64,000 nt of DNA from Plasmodium coatneyi (lineage: Eukaryota; Apicomplexa; Aconoidasida; Haemosporida; Plasmodiidae): positions 3,286,001 through 3,350,000 of the forward strand of contig NC_033567.1 of NCBI RefSeq assembly GCF_001680005.1. The letters are read 5' to 3'. Below are positions 45,087 through 57,668 of the stretch, in pieces; the stretch's first letter is position 1; every line of letters starts with the position of its first letter. The position numbers and the translations under genes are program-made. Under the pieces are notes generated by a model. That model saw only the letters and a program-made list of their open reading frames with translations. It was not told where the DNA came from and did no database searches.

Positions 45087-47281
45087 GGTGGGGGGAGAGG
45101 CGGATAGGGAAGCAAAGCGGAAGACAGCAACTGTTCACGCTTATCGCACGGGCGAACAGCGGAAAAATGGACCAAGAGAAATGCAGACACGAAAACCTCC
45201 TCGCGTCGAGGCGGATTCCCCACGTTGTATAGTCGGGAGAAGTGGGCCCAAAAAAATGAAATAAAAAAATAAAGTATAACAAAAAGGGGAAAGGCGACAG
45301 TTAAAGCAAAAATTATATTATTCAAAAAATAAATTTTATAATACGCTAAGGTGTGATGAGACAACACGCAGGAGTGACAAAAAAGGGAATTCTCTTTTTT
45401 CACAAATGTTCAATTAAAAATAAAGCTTAGAGGGCGAGTATTTAAAATGGGTAGGGGGAAAACTTGTAAAGAAACAAAATTGTGCAAACATAAAACGACG
45501 TGGACAGCTCGGCAAAGTGGCCGTGTAGAATGATGAGCGCCGTCAAACTAAAATGTTCTTCCTTTTGGTAATTCACGGTCGGACATGCAGTTTCGTATGC
45601 ACATGGGTAGATATTCACCCAAGCGTATTTATTCAAAAAGTATGCAGAGCACTTCACGTGAGAATGAAATGGGGCTACTCCTAAACCAAGTGGTAGGAAC
45701 GCGGGGTGGTGAGCAAAAGTTCACAACACACATACGAGAGTGTCTACATGCATATATGTACAATCTGTCTTGTGAAAAAAAAAAAAAAAAAAGCGGATAA
45801 TTGTCAGATAATAATTAGAGATTTAATTCTATCATTAATGAAAATAAAAATAGGCGTAGAAGCAGCGGTACAATAACAACCATGTAAACAAAAAAGGTGT
45901 TATCGAAGGGAAAAATAAAAAAAAATTGCTTCTTCTATTTTTAAAGGCGCATGATAGAAATGTCCATAAGGAGGACAGAATCAATCTGAGAGCTGCGAAT
46001 TGAAACGCACCGCAGAAGTAATAAATAAAAAAACAAGCGGTTCACAAAAAATTCAAAAATTAAAGAGCCAAATTATAAATTAAGTCTACTCGTTGTAAAG
46101 CACTAACGCCGAGCGATGGACGGACATGTGAAATAAAAATATGAAGACGCTTTTGCACAATTTTTACTTACTGAAAAACGAATTATAAAGCAAAATTCGA
46201 GTGAATAAAAAAATAAATTTTATTTTCGGTCGCATGTGTTTCACTGCGGCGGTAAATCATGTGCTGTTAAAAAAAAAAATAAATAAATGTTTTGTCTTCT
46301 TTTTAGCATAAAAAAAAAAAAGACTTAATTTGGTAGGATGCGTCGAGGGAGATAAGCACATAAGAAGATACACGACGCGTAGGGAAAAAACGTCTAACAT
46401 GGGTATGCACATGTAGACGAAGCAAACACATGCATACGTTTGTAAAAAAAAGAATTTTAAAAATGGAACAAAGGTCAACGTAAACAGGTGGTCAACTCCA
46501 CTAGGTTAGTTTTCGTTTTCCTCTCTTCCCTTTGTTTCTTCTTTTTTTTATGAGCCCTCTTCCTTTTATCATCTACATGCAGGCAAAATTAACCAATGCA
46601 GTGCATCTGCAGTTATGGCAATGTTGCAATCGATGGTTAGGTACACTTTGGGGATCGCATGCGCCCTCTTCGTTTAAAGTCGCAAATGATGAACAAGGGA
46701 AAGTGGGTATAGATGCAGGTAGCACAAATACTTACGGACGCGCGGACGGCCAAAGAAGTGCAGTAGGATGAATCTGCTTTGGGAACTGCGCAGTGAAGGC
46801 AATTCGGGGGGGTGTAAGTTTGCACATGTGCAAATGTACACATATAACGAAGAGGGTGTAGGACAGATGAGTACTCTACCGGTGTATGTATATTTATTTT
46901 TCTTTTTTTTATTAAAAATAAATTAAAATGCATAATTAAATATTAACAAATTGAAAAATAAATCCATATGGTCTTAGTAATAAAAAAAAAAAAAAAATGA
47001 CATTAAAAGTTTTTTTTTTTTTTTCTGTAGGCCACTGGGATGTGATAGGGGCCAAGCGAAAGTAAAACGAATTTACAGAAAAGGTAGGGAAAGCAAATCA
47101 ACATAAAGTGAATGTAAAATTAAAGCGAAATGATGAGGGTGGGAACAAACTGAACGCAGAGATGAACGATTGGCAAACATGTAATGATGAGGGGGGGCCA
47201 TATACTAAGACATGTGCCGCCAACTCTGTTAGTGATTGGGGGTTAAAAATTAACAAATAAATTCTTCAAACTTTTTAAACA

Positions 47282-47312
<31 letters not shown>

Positions 47313-50300
47313 GTACATGTAAATTTTTCACAATAGAAGGAGGTGTATAATTGGAGGTGCGCACACTTGTACGTGCGCGTGAACAGGGGCACATAAACAC
47401 ATCTGTCCGTTTCTGTACGAGTGTGTATACATTTGCGTGTGATGGAGTTACACACAGATTAAGTGTGGTTCCAATTTCGTGGGACGGGAAATGAACAAGG
47501 GCAAATTAAATGGACGAAAAAAAAGGAAACAAACACGTATAGAAAAGCAATCACATGTAGAAAACAGTCACATGTAGAACGCAATCACCGTGAAGGTGGT
47601 CACTCCAAGCACTCGTGGTCGTAGTGACGATTAATGGAACATGGCACGATGCAAAGGGCGTATACTAAATCTAAAATTCTGTTAAAAAAAAAAAAATTAT
47701 TACGCTTTTTTAAGCTCTTAGACTTCTTTAAACTTTTTAGACTTCTGTAAACTTTTTAAACTTTTATAAACTTTTTAAAAATCTTGTTGGCATCATTTTA
47801 AACTTTTTGAACTTATTGAACTTTTTAAACATTTTAACGTCATTTAAAATTTGACTTTGCAAAAGAAACAAAAAATTGATTACCCCGTGAAACGCGAGCT
47901 GTGAATCTAGGTGGATTCACCACGGGGTAAGTTGCAGGGAGGCTAAAAAAAAGCAAATAAAAAAAAAACGAAACGGAAACGACCGGGAACAAAGTGATTA
48001 ATTTGTTTGTCAAACGGGTTGGTGGTCGGTTCACGACGCGCCGGAAGGACGGAGCGGGTAAGTAGATGAGCACACGAACAGCAGCCACGCGTGCCCCTGG
48101 GACGTTCACGACGCAAATATAAAGGTATATAGACGCAACGGAAATTACAGAGGTGCTAATTTAAATGGTGCTCCGTGTTCCCGAACACGGAATGAAGCGC
48201 ACGTGCAGTTGGCAAAAAAAAAAAAAAAAAAACACGTGGATGACGTAACAACAGCGCCAGATTGTAGTGCATAAATGCTAGACGCGAAAAATTAAATTTA
48301 ATTAAATTAACCTGAATTAGGGAAAATTAATTAAAAGTGTGAGCGACGAAAAAAAATAAACAAAAAGAAATGAAAATAAAAAAAAAAAAAAAGGAAATAG
48401 ATAGAGGTGCAATTCGCTCTGCAACGGAATTGTACTGACGCATCTGCACGGCAAATTCGCTAAAGCGAAGCAGGACAGGTTGACGCCCATCGAAATGAAA
48501 AAAAACGAATGAATCCCCTTAGACAAATCCGTTGTAGAATTTGTGTCATGCGCGTGATGCGTCCATACACACATGAACGAGTTAGACGCTCTTTTCTTTT
48601 GCATTTCCGCGTCGTCCAATTTGGGCAAAAAAGGAAAAAAAAAAAAAATTACACTCTTAAAGTGCACTATAATTCTTCGCACAAAAAAGGGAAAAAAACT
48701 TCATCGAAAAACTTCATCAAAAAAAAAATTTCACACGAGAAGTCCACGTGGGTCATCACCCAAGAGTTGCGGAGGAAGGGCAAGATGATATGTGTGTAAT
48801 CGTATGCGAAGTACGCTATACGTGTAGCACATTCTCACATTTACGTATATACGCTACTTTCCAACACGTATGTTATGATCGCATAGTACGCCTTCAAAGG
48901 GGCGTGAACTCGTACAAATACATGTTAAAAGAAACACTCGCCACAACGACGAGGTAAAAAAGGCAAAACGCATATACAAAATTTTGCGCGCGGAAAGAGC
49001 AGCTGTTCGTTCGGTCCACTTGGACATAATTTTGTTTTTTATTTTGTCCTCAATTTGAAGTGAAGTGTGGAAAAGGCGAAAGTGGCGAATGTAACAAAAA
49101 TGACAAAAGAAGTGAAAAATGAAATTGCCAATTTGGCACACCTCCAAATTTGCCAAACAACCTACACACTATCGCGTTGCGGTCTGCCGCTTGACCCCTT
49201 TACGCGTCGGAGGCAGGTCTAAATTTGCAAACGACTGGTCCGGCAAAAAGGTCAGTTCATTTCGTGTTTATCAGAATTGAACTGATCATTAAGGAATATA
49301 TATATATATTCGTATATATAGCTAAAATGAATCACATTCTGTACTCACCAGTTATGCGAATTTTACGCTCCTGTTGGAATAAAGCAAAATGGAAAAAAAG
49401 ACGCAACATTTGGACTCTTCACACCTGACCGAGGAGAGTGTATGTGCGGTATTACATATGCCCATAAAAAAGGGATGATAAAACCCGCATGTATATGCCT
49501 ATGGTGTACGCCTTTATAAGATTATGTCCATGCAACTGGCATAACACCGAGCTTTATTTAAAATGCCACTCGACTATGTATATAAAGGTTTGCTCATCGA
49601 AAATGTATAATAAGGGGTGAGTGCATATGTACACACATATCCTGGAAGGAAATATTTATTAAAATTTACAACACATTGTTATATGATTAATTCTACATGC
49701 GCTTGTCTGTCCCCCCTCACATGTTCCACAGTAATTCCAGTTGTGCGGCTCAAATAAAAGGTGAGAAAAACAAACAGTTGTTTTACTCCAAATTGGAGCT
49801 CAACAAAATCGCTTTTTTTTTTTTTTTTTTAATTTTTCACACATGAAAGCAAAATAAAGTATATCCCTCGTGTGACGAAAAAAATTCTCTCTTCTCATTT
49901 GTATCCTTCTTAATGTTTTTATGTGTATACTTTACGTGGTCTACTAAGTTGACACTTGTTCGTTCATATGTCTGCAGCATTTTTTATAAATGCTGTCTGG
50001 GGAAGCAAAACAACAGTTCGTCCAAGTGTGTGGTCAGCTTTGGAAGCGACGGCACAAATAATGAAAAAAAAAAAAGACGAATGAACGAACAAATTGTCGC
50101 ATTTTTTTTGTGCCAAAAATATGGCGTTGCTTTTTTTTATTTTTGGCTTATGGCAAATAATTTTGTCGGAAAAAAAAAAAAAAGGAGGCACTCATTTGCT
50201 TGCGCGTATGAGGTACTCCATCCTTCGTCCGCTTTTACACACATATTGGGGAGAACAGACAATTCTGAAGTTATCCAATCAGATGTTCACCTGTTCTGTT

Positions 50301-50908
50301 TTTATGTCGCCATTATAAGCGCAACAGAAAATCAAATAGTAGACAACTTTTTGCGTTTATTTGTTTTTAAGGAAAAGCCAATTTTTACTTCACACATGCT
50401 GACGTGACACAACATGCACAATTGAGGCAAATAAAATTTGGCACTTAATTTTGTGGCCACAAAAAAGGATACAATTTTGCTGTGTAGACCACTTCTTTTC
50501 GTTGCCATCCCCAAGGGGGAATTATTAAAAAAAATGGAAAAAGCATGAGTCTTTTTCGCGCCCCCATGCATGTGACATTTTCACCTGGTTCGTTATTAAA
50601 ATTGAAGGAAGTATGATATCTGCACCTTGTTTTAGCAAAAATGTGAATAAGGAAAATCATTACCGAGGTAGACAAAAAAAGTTAGCTGGGTGGTGATTTA
50701 CGTGTGTATGCTTTCTCCAAGTGCTTTTTTTTTTTTGGGGGGGGGGATTAATATGAGAAGAGGAAGTACGCTCGGGGGGTCACAAAGTCGCTAAAACTGT
50801 TGTGAGCGAAATGGAGGCATTCTCACGCAGTAATATGGTATCTTGGTAACGTGGCAAGATTTACAAAACAAAGGAAGGCGCCACTGCTGTGGGTTTGTCT
50901 GGCCAACT
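45087..50908. other. Large intergenic region upstream of the CCCH gene
   Basis: 5.8 kb between two minus-strand genes. It is rich in A/T homopolymers (45775-45792, 47287-47312, 48218-48231 and 49816-49830). A T-rich run at about 47700-47840 repeats the motif CTTTTTAAACTTTT. Several 80-160 residue frames (for example 49913-50407) are Lys/Phe-rich, contain these tracts and show no family features. I see no gene; part may be CCCH promoter or long 5' leader. Confidence 0.4.
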
Positions 50909-51949
50909 TCACGCCAAATTGAACTTATACTTGTGCGTGTTAAACGCGATCTCTGATTTGTTCCTCTCAACTTTTGTGATGTCGTAAAAATCCAGGGACT
51001 TTATTTGGGGCAGGTAGTGAATAACAAAGGGGCTGCAAAGTGGGAAGGTGAAACAACGCAACTATTGCTATATGAAAAAAGAAGGGAGCTGTTCGAAGGA
51101 ATTGCTTGGGGGAAACGCGTAAACACCGAAGACGCTCTTTATATGCGCCATTTGTTTACCGATAGAACTTGCCGCAGATATCCATAACGGGGTTATTCTC
51201 CACAGTGAGTTTTTTTAATTTAGACAGAGAAGCCAACTTTTGAATTTCGCTCATACTCTCTATCTTATTTGAATGCAAGTACAACACTTTTAGGTTACTT
51301 AGGCAAAGCAAATGCTCTCCCACTTCGACCAGGTCATTGAATGATATGTCCAGACAAATGATTCCTGAGTAGTAGTCGCCCAACATTTGCGTACCCTTCT
51401 GTTGGTAGATGTAATGTAGGAGGTCCTTTAACAACTCTGTGCTTTCTAACTTGTTATTATTTATGTTTAAAATTTTCTTATTTGTGGAAAAATTAATTTC
51501 TTTGTTATTATGCTTGTAAATCATTTTCTGCATTTCGTCTACATCTTTCTTCTTGTAGTTTATTATTTGGTTTGTGCCTGCCCATATTTTGGCTGTTTTT
51601 TCAAGGTGGATGTATTTTTCCACTCTTTGGCTCTCTTCATTGTTCACGTTTTCGCTGAGGCTTTTCCTTTTTTCGGAGCTGTCCGATTCTTCATTGGATT
51701 CTCCGCTCTGGGGGTGGAGGGTTCATCATGTAAACGGGGCTAGTGCAAAGCATCAACTGAAGTGTTGTCCTTCGTGGGGACTGTTCATACTTTACGCGTG
51801 GTGTCCGAGAGGGTATACTCGGATGGCACCTTTTTTGCTCTTCTGCTTCGCTCACTTTTTTACCTTACCAAAGAATCATTCGCCTGATAATATTTGAGTC
51901 CACTTCCGTACTCCTGGTAAATGGACTCCAACGAATTCAGGCTATCCAT
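50909..51949 (-). CDS. LRRC51-like leucine-rich repeat protein
   Basis: Three exons: 51869-51949 (start MDSLNSLESIYQEYG), 51160-51707 and 50909-51032, with phases 0 and 2 that close to 250 residues. The leucine-rich block IICLDISFNDLVEVGEHL, LSNLKVLYLHSNKIESMSEI and LSKLKKLTVENNPVMD aligns with human LRRC51 (the LRTOMT locus). The third exon, PFVIHYLPQIKSLDFYDITKVER, matches the conserved LRR cap. Splice sites FYR|gtaaac and tttgcag|CCC are good. LRRC51 homologues are found mainly in ciliated or flagellated organisms, so a role in the male gamete axoneme is possible but is inference. The N-terminal 60 residues are charged and serine-rich. Confidence 0.8.
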
Positions 51950-52825
51950 TTTGTCCAGCGGGGAGAGGCAAATATTGATCAGAACTGATGAACAGGTTGA
52001 ACGGCGGTTTGTAAGCCCACTCCCCACGAGCTTGCACGGGGACGAACGTCTATGATCCGATGGGTCCCCTCCTACCCTACACAGGGAACTTCTCTAAATT
52101 CTTCCTTTTCAACAAATAAAATGGCTCACTTATGGGGGAAGAATGATTATCCCCATGTTCACGTGGAGTGCATAACGCTGTCCAAAGAGACGCACTTTAA
52201 AATGCACACGCTCGGGGTGAACCTGTCCGCTTTATGTTTCGCCGAGAGGGAAGTAAAAAGGGCTGAAAGCGACAAGTGAAACGAAGAAAGGCGAGAATGC
52301 ACGCCTTGGAAATGATATGCGGTTGAGGTCACGTTCCTTCCCAACACGGGGAAGCACAAAAAAAAAAAAAAAAAAAAAAAATTATTACGAACATTGTGTG
52401 GAAAACGAAACATTCTCACAGGCGCGCATTTAAGGCAAATAAAGACACAAAAAATTTAATTAAAAATATTTTTCCCCCTTTTTTGAAGCGACGGATGGAG
52501 TAGCTAACAGGGTAAAAATAAAATAATAATAATCCAATGGAAGGAAAAAATGAAAGAGAGTGAAGAAAACACATCTTTCCACTTCTCGTATTAAATTTAA
52601 AAAGTGGCTAAGCTACTGTCTCTTTTCACCCGCTTCAAATCATTATGAACACAAAAAAAAAAAATCGCATCAGGGTTTTGATAAGGACTAAATGAGGGGG
52701 GGATGGGGAACTTCCCGCACAGGGACGTGTGAGTGAGGTCCTCCAAGTGGGACCACGCCGCGTCTTCCATCCCAGGGGGGGATGCAACTCTACACACATT
52801 TGAAGTATTTACCAAATTAGCTTCT
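51950..52825. other. Intergenic, LRRC51 / HCA59
   Basis: Region upstream of the LRRC51-like gene and downstream of the HCA59-family gene. It contains an A tract at 52359-52380. Frames on both strands at 52052-52419 lack features. Confidence 0.45.
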
Positions 52826-53491
52826 TCAATTTACAAGTTTGGCCTTCTTCAGAAGCTTCCGCTTGATCTTTTCCGTCTCTTCAATATTTTTGAGTTTCAC
52901 CTCGACGGGCAAGGGGACCTCCGTTATGCCTGTGATGCAGTTTAGCTTCTCCGTGTTACTGGCAACAGAGCTCTTAACCTTTAGGTGGTCCGACAGTTTG
53001 TACAGGTCCTTCACGGGGTCATCACCAACGCCATGACCGTCATCATCATTGGTACCAACGCTGGCAGCGTCGTTGCCGCTTTTTTTGCAATTCTTCCGCT
53101 TATCATCCTGATATAACTGATCCATATTTTTTCGAATAAAATCTTCTATGTGTGCCTCCTCAATTTCCTTCTCCGTGATATTTTTGGTGAAATGTTTTTC
53201 GTGTAGTTTATTCTCATTTTCTTCGTCCTGTGTGGCTACGTTATCACTACTTAAGTTGTCTGCATTTATTCCCTTCTTTTTTAACCTCACATATTGCAGT
53301 AATTTTAAATTTTGGGACGCTTTTAATTTATTTAATTTGCTTTCTTCCTCATCGTCCTCATCTTCGCTGTCATGATTTTTTTTTTCTTTTCCACTTCCAA
53401 CGGGAGGGGCCACATTCAGTTCCTCGTCTTTGGCAAATGGTACTCTCCTCTTCCCCTTCCCATCCATTCGGACCTTCCGCTTCTTAATCAT
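52826..53491 (-). CDS. C9orf78/HCA59-family (Hep_59) spliceosome-associated protein
   Basis: Single exon, 221 residues, starting MIKKRKVRMDGK; the ATG at 53491 is the first methionine of the frame. It is highly charged. Recognisable parts are ASQNLKLLQYVRLKKKGI (about 58-75), KHFTKNITEKEIEEAHIEDFI (about 98-118) and the C-terminal ITEVPLPVEVKLKNIEETEK. The last matches the conserved C-terminus of C9orf78/Tls1 (EV.L.IEV.LKNIEATE). In yeast and human this family binds Brr2 in the spliceosome and affects 3' splice-site choice. A nuclear splicing role is therefore expected. An acidic stretch with DEDDEEES follows a Lys-rich patch. An upstream in-frame extension (to 53617) has no ATG. Confidence 0.75.
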   Translation of the reverse strand: MIKKRKVRMDGKGKRRVPFAKDEELNVAPPVGSGKEKKNHDSEDEDDEEESKLNKLKASQNLKLLQYVRLKKKGINADNLSSDNVATQDEENENKLHEKHFTKNITEKEIEEAHIEDFIRKNMDQLYQDDKRKNCKKSGNDAASVGTNDDDGHGVGDDPVKDLYKLSDHLKVKSSVASNTEKLNCITGITEVPLPVEVKLKNIEETEKIKRKLLKKAKLVN

Positions 53492-54563
53492 CTTGTAAAA
53501 ACACCCACGGGGTGGTACAGGATGTGATACAGAATGCGGTACAGAAGGCGGTATAAAACGCGATACAAAAAGAAGTATAGAATTTGGTACAAAATGCGGT
53601 ACATATTGTGGCGTCAAATGGGTTGTACCAGTACGGTTCGTTGCCTTACGCGATAAGATGAGACTGATGAGATGCTACGTTATACTATGCTGTGCTGTAC
53701 TGCGTCATGTGTTTCTTTTCTTTTTTCTCAATTTTGTGCGTCTCGTCTAGTGGTTCAAAAGCTCTCCGTCCTTAACCAGGTGATCCTCTACCAGCACCCG
53801 CTCAAACGTCAACCATGTAGGGAAAAAAAATATATATATCACCTTTAGAGATGCGTATATAAATTAAATACGTGTCACAATGGTTGCGCGGAGGAGAGGC
53901 ACCTGGTGAGCACCACGGTGTTTCGTGCGTTGTTTCTCCACCCCACCCCTTGTGCTAAACAGATGTATATGTATACGTCCGAATGCCTTATTCCATCCTT
54001 CGCTGAACGTACGACAACGACGCGGAAAATTAGTCCCTCCGTGGTGGTATATAATTTACATGGATCCCCTTGTGGAGAATGCTTTATTCATTTTTTTTTT
54101 TTTTTTCTCTCTCCCCTATATTTCTATATTTACAGAAACGCAAAATAAATAGCATCAGTTAATGCGATGGCGTGACATAAAATTTGCTAAATGCGCGCCA
54201 TTTTTTTTTTTAATTTGTTGGTAATTTTGCTAACGGGAGAAAGGGACTTTGTGGCAATTGGCGTGTACAGGGAACTGGCATGGGGATCTCCAAGTTGTTC
54301 CAATTTCATCGCGGAGGCAACACGCGCGCAAATGTATACCGTGGGGGAAGTTTCTCGTTGCTCCATTCGGAAAAAGAACATCCCAAGGGGGAAAAAATAG
54401 GAAAATTTCAAACTTTGCTGGACCAAGATTTGCACATTTGTACATTTAAAATGGCAGAATAATTCTCTGCGTCTGTTCCTTCCATGGATGTAAAGCGGAT
54501 CGATAATTCCTCCCATCCACGGATTCCTTCCAATTTTTTTTTTTTTTTTTAAAGTTATACTGA
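53492..54563. other. Intergenic, HCA59 upstream
   Basis: Just 5' of the HCA59-like gene, on its non-coding side, the plus strand carries several imperfect units of the form GGTACA(G/A)AA(T/G)GCGGTA at 53512-53610. The remainder has T tracts (54093-54107 and 54535-54550) and no convincing gene. Confidence 0.45.
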
Positions 54564-55091
54564 TCATGCTAACCACCAATTGGACGCAATGTTCCCATGG
54601 GCCATATGCGCATCCCAAATGATCACCACCTTTGTATGTAAAGACGCACGAAATTAAAAAAATGGGAACAGTTGCGCAAGTGCGTTTATGCCCTTTGCTG
54701 TGTTACCAAATGGGGGAAAAATAAGAAGCCACGATAATTTTTTTTTTATTTCCCCCCTACACACACGTAGCATACGCTTAATTATCATTCACTTACGACT
54801 GGTGAGTGAAACAAGTCAATAACTTTTTGTCTAATCCTTTTTATGCATACATTCTGGTCGTGAAAATATGTTGCGCTTATTAAAGCCGTCCTAAAATTGG
54901 CACATCTTTTCCCAGGACATTCGTTAAAAACGTTCTTTTCGCTGCGCAAGCAGTTTAGTGAGGGTCAATCTTAAGGGAAAACATTTCAAAATGTATACAC
55001 ATCCGGGCGGACGCAGACGCACATGTTCAGTGTGGTTGCTTAAATCGTAAGACACCACCTCAAATTTTTACCAAACAAAATTGCACAACAT
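54564..55091 (-). CDS. Possible small spliced gene, unknown product
   Basis: Tentative three-exon model: 55072-55091, 54797-54941 and 54564-54629, phases closing to 76 residues. The middle exon (EKNVFNECPGKRC... to KVIDLFHSPV) has strong protein-like composition, a tttgcgcag-type acceptor (cttgcgcag) and an excellent donor (gtaagt). The first exon starts MLCNFVC and the last ends NWWLA. Five cysteines in C-x3-C and C-x4-C pairs suggest a zinc or disulfide protein, but I recognise no family. It was assembled only from frame and splice sites. More upstream exons may exist, and it may be wrong. Confidence 0.35.
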
Positions 55092-55988
55092 TTTCAGCAG
55101 TTCTGAGTGCTTGTTTTATTACCCACAGGGGGGTGGAAAAGAAAAAAAAAAAGACCAACAAATAATTACTGCACTGTGCCTTTCCCTTTGTATAATTTTT
55201 TCCCTCCAAAATGAAAAATTGGGAAAATGGGAATGTCCTAAATTACTCACGGACCGTGTGCATACGAATGCGCCCCAAGCGGAGCTCGTCGAAGCTTTCA
55301 CCATTCACACGTGCCCATTTGACAAAGTAGGAACGGAAAAAAAAAAAAAAAATGACCAAAATAAAATATATAAAAATCACTGAATGCTCACACAAGTACA
55401 TAATTGAAGTACGCACCCCCTCGGTCCGCTAACCCTTGTCATTGTGCATAATGTGAAAAGTCGAAAAAAAAAAAAACAGACGCACATGGCTCAGAACGAG
55501 CATATCGGAGTCACTGAATGGGGGAAGAAATATAGCTCGAAGGAAAAGAAAAAGGCATGAAAAAATATAAATTTTAGCAGAAAAAAAAAATTTCGCTAAA
55601 GGGAAGGGGGAAAAATGCTGTAAGTGGTGAGGGGAACAAACAGTTACGGGTCTAGGGGAATAAATAATATCAGTCCATTAAAAAAAAAATAAATCCAATC
55701 GGACTGGTTTAGCTGGCTACGAAAGTGCATAGCCTAGTGCATCGGTAAAAATGTAGAAAATGAACATAGCGCTCGAGGAGTATATATGACACGCAGGGCG
55801 CGATGATGGCCTGTGCTTTGTTACATGTTCGTACAGACGTGGCCATGGGGGGGACACGAATTTGATAAGAAAAAATGCATTATGACGCAAAGAACGAATC
55901 GCAAAACTGAAGAGAAGAAAGTCCTCCCAGTGAGGATTAAAAAGTCTCACCACCTCTATTTCTGCCTGCTGTATCACCTGTCATAACA

Positions 55989-56034
<46 letters not shown>

Positions 56035-56337
56035 CCATATTTCCTCGTTGGATATGAAGGGGGTTAATTATTTATGCATGAGCAGACGGCTCGGAACTAC
56101 GTAAATTTTTGCACCTACTTTGGTATGCACTCGGGATGCTAACCCCCCAAAAGGGAAAAAAAGATAAATAAAAAAAAAAAGAGAAATAGAGAGGATAATC
56201 CATTTTTATCATCCCATTTTTGTTACCTCATTTTCTTATGACAATTTTTCCGTCCCCTTTAACATTTTCCCCCATTTTACGTTTGCTCATTCGATGGGGC
56301 AATGAAATATATCCAATCGGATCAGAGGGGCGTGCAT
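55092..56337. other. Intergenic
   Basis: AT-rich sequence with A tracts (55339-55353 and 55465-55476) and a 34-base T tract near 55996-56030. No coding signal found. Confidence 0.45.
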
Positions 56338-56734
56338 TCATTTGGCAATTCTCCTTCCCTCGTACGTCGGACGGTTGGTACCTTTATGCAGACGGTTAAT
56401 TCTGCACAGGAGGGATGGGTAGGCAATTTTTTCCGACACGCAAAAATGGTGAATTATAAAAATTGCTTTCATTTGAGGATGGGAAATTACAAAATGTCTT
56501 TGAGACGCCGAATTGGCATTAAGACGGAAAAAAATGTAAAAAAGGAAAAAGATGCGTCGAACGCGTATGCTTTTTTATATGTAGGAAATACCTGTACAAT
56601 TTGAACGTACCGAAGACACAGGGAGTTTTTCTTTCCTTCCATTTTGCATTCCATCGCGATACTGCATGGAACATGTCTCTTTGTTGCATTTTAACTCTGC
56701 ATAGGGTACATATGTGACCAACAGGACCGAGCAT
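56338..56734 (-). CDS. Possible small spliced gene, unknown product
   Basis: Tentative two-exon model: 56592-56734 and 56338-56401, phase 2, 68 residues. The protein starts MLGPVGHICTLCRVKM with a CxxC pair, then a basic tryptophan-containing region (SRWNAKWKERK). It continues across the junction as LYR|INRLHKGTNRPTYEGRR. The donor (TACAG|gtattt) and acceptor (ctcctgtgcag) are good. Small basic CxxC proteins are common among organellar ribosomal proteins, but no family was recognised. The plus strand of the same stretch also carries an open frame, so strand is not settled. Confidence 0.35.
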
Positions 56735-57634
56735 TTTGGCATAACTGGACGCGGAAAATGAGAACTAATACGGGTATGCGCTACATGGGAATTCCTATGT
56801 TCAAAGAATTAACGCAAAATGGGGTTTCTTTCTTTTTTTTTTCTTTCCCATTTGCCGCTTCTCCTTTCGCCGTCTAGGCAACACTTTTCGAACTGCAAAT
56901 GGATCGATGTAAATTTAGACTCCATTGAGCACGATGCGAGGGGGAAAAAGGACAATTACGTTTTGCATACGCATGGGGGGCGATTTGAACTGGAGTAATA
57001 TGTCCAGTACGAGCGTATGCAGAACTCATTTGTCACTTTGTTAAATTAAGACCAGGGGAATTTTCCATTTTTCCGCGGGGGTAACAGCAACCCATGAGAA
57101 AGAACGAATTTTGAGAAAGTAACGAAAAAAATGAACTCAATCCAAACGGAAAAATAGAAAGTTAAAAGAATGAAAGATATACCTAGTGCACATTTGGTTG
57201 GAAAAGTCTGCTGATGCAGAGAAATTTGCATAAACGCAAGTATAAATAAAAACATATGCACGTTCGTCCTTAACCTTTGCCTCGCCTTGTCATATAGAGA
57301 AGGATAGAAATTATAGGCACCTTTTTTTTTTCCTTCCCTATTTGTGTAAGCATATAAACGCATGCTCAAAGAGAAATGGGCAAGGATCGATGAGCAAATA
57401 TGCGTACCTGCGCATACGGGGCATACTGTATATTGTATATATATTCCCGTGCGCCGTGGAGTGAAACATTTCTATGGCCAGACCTGGAGTTAACAAAACT
57501 AAGTCAGTGAAACATCAGCAAATGTAAATATAAACAAAAGTAAAAACAAAAGTAGTATTATGCTAAAAGTGCGTAATTTTGTTGGCAGGTGAATGTCCTC
57601 ATCCATCAAGTGCCACAACAAATGCATCATTGTA

Positions 57635-57668
<34 letters not shown>

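Noticed and set aside
49913..50407. 164-residue plus frame in the large intergenic region
   Set aside because: Interrupted by homopolymer-coded Lys/Phe runs; no family features.
56879..57000. Terminal-exon-like stretch after a polypyrimidine tract and CTAG
   Set aside because: Open for about 40 codons but no in-phase upstream exon with an ATG was found.
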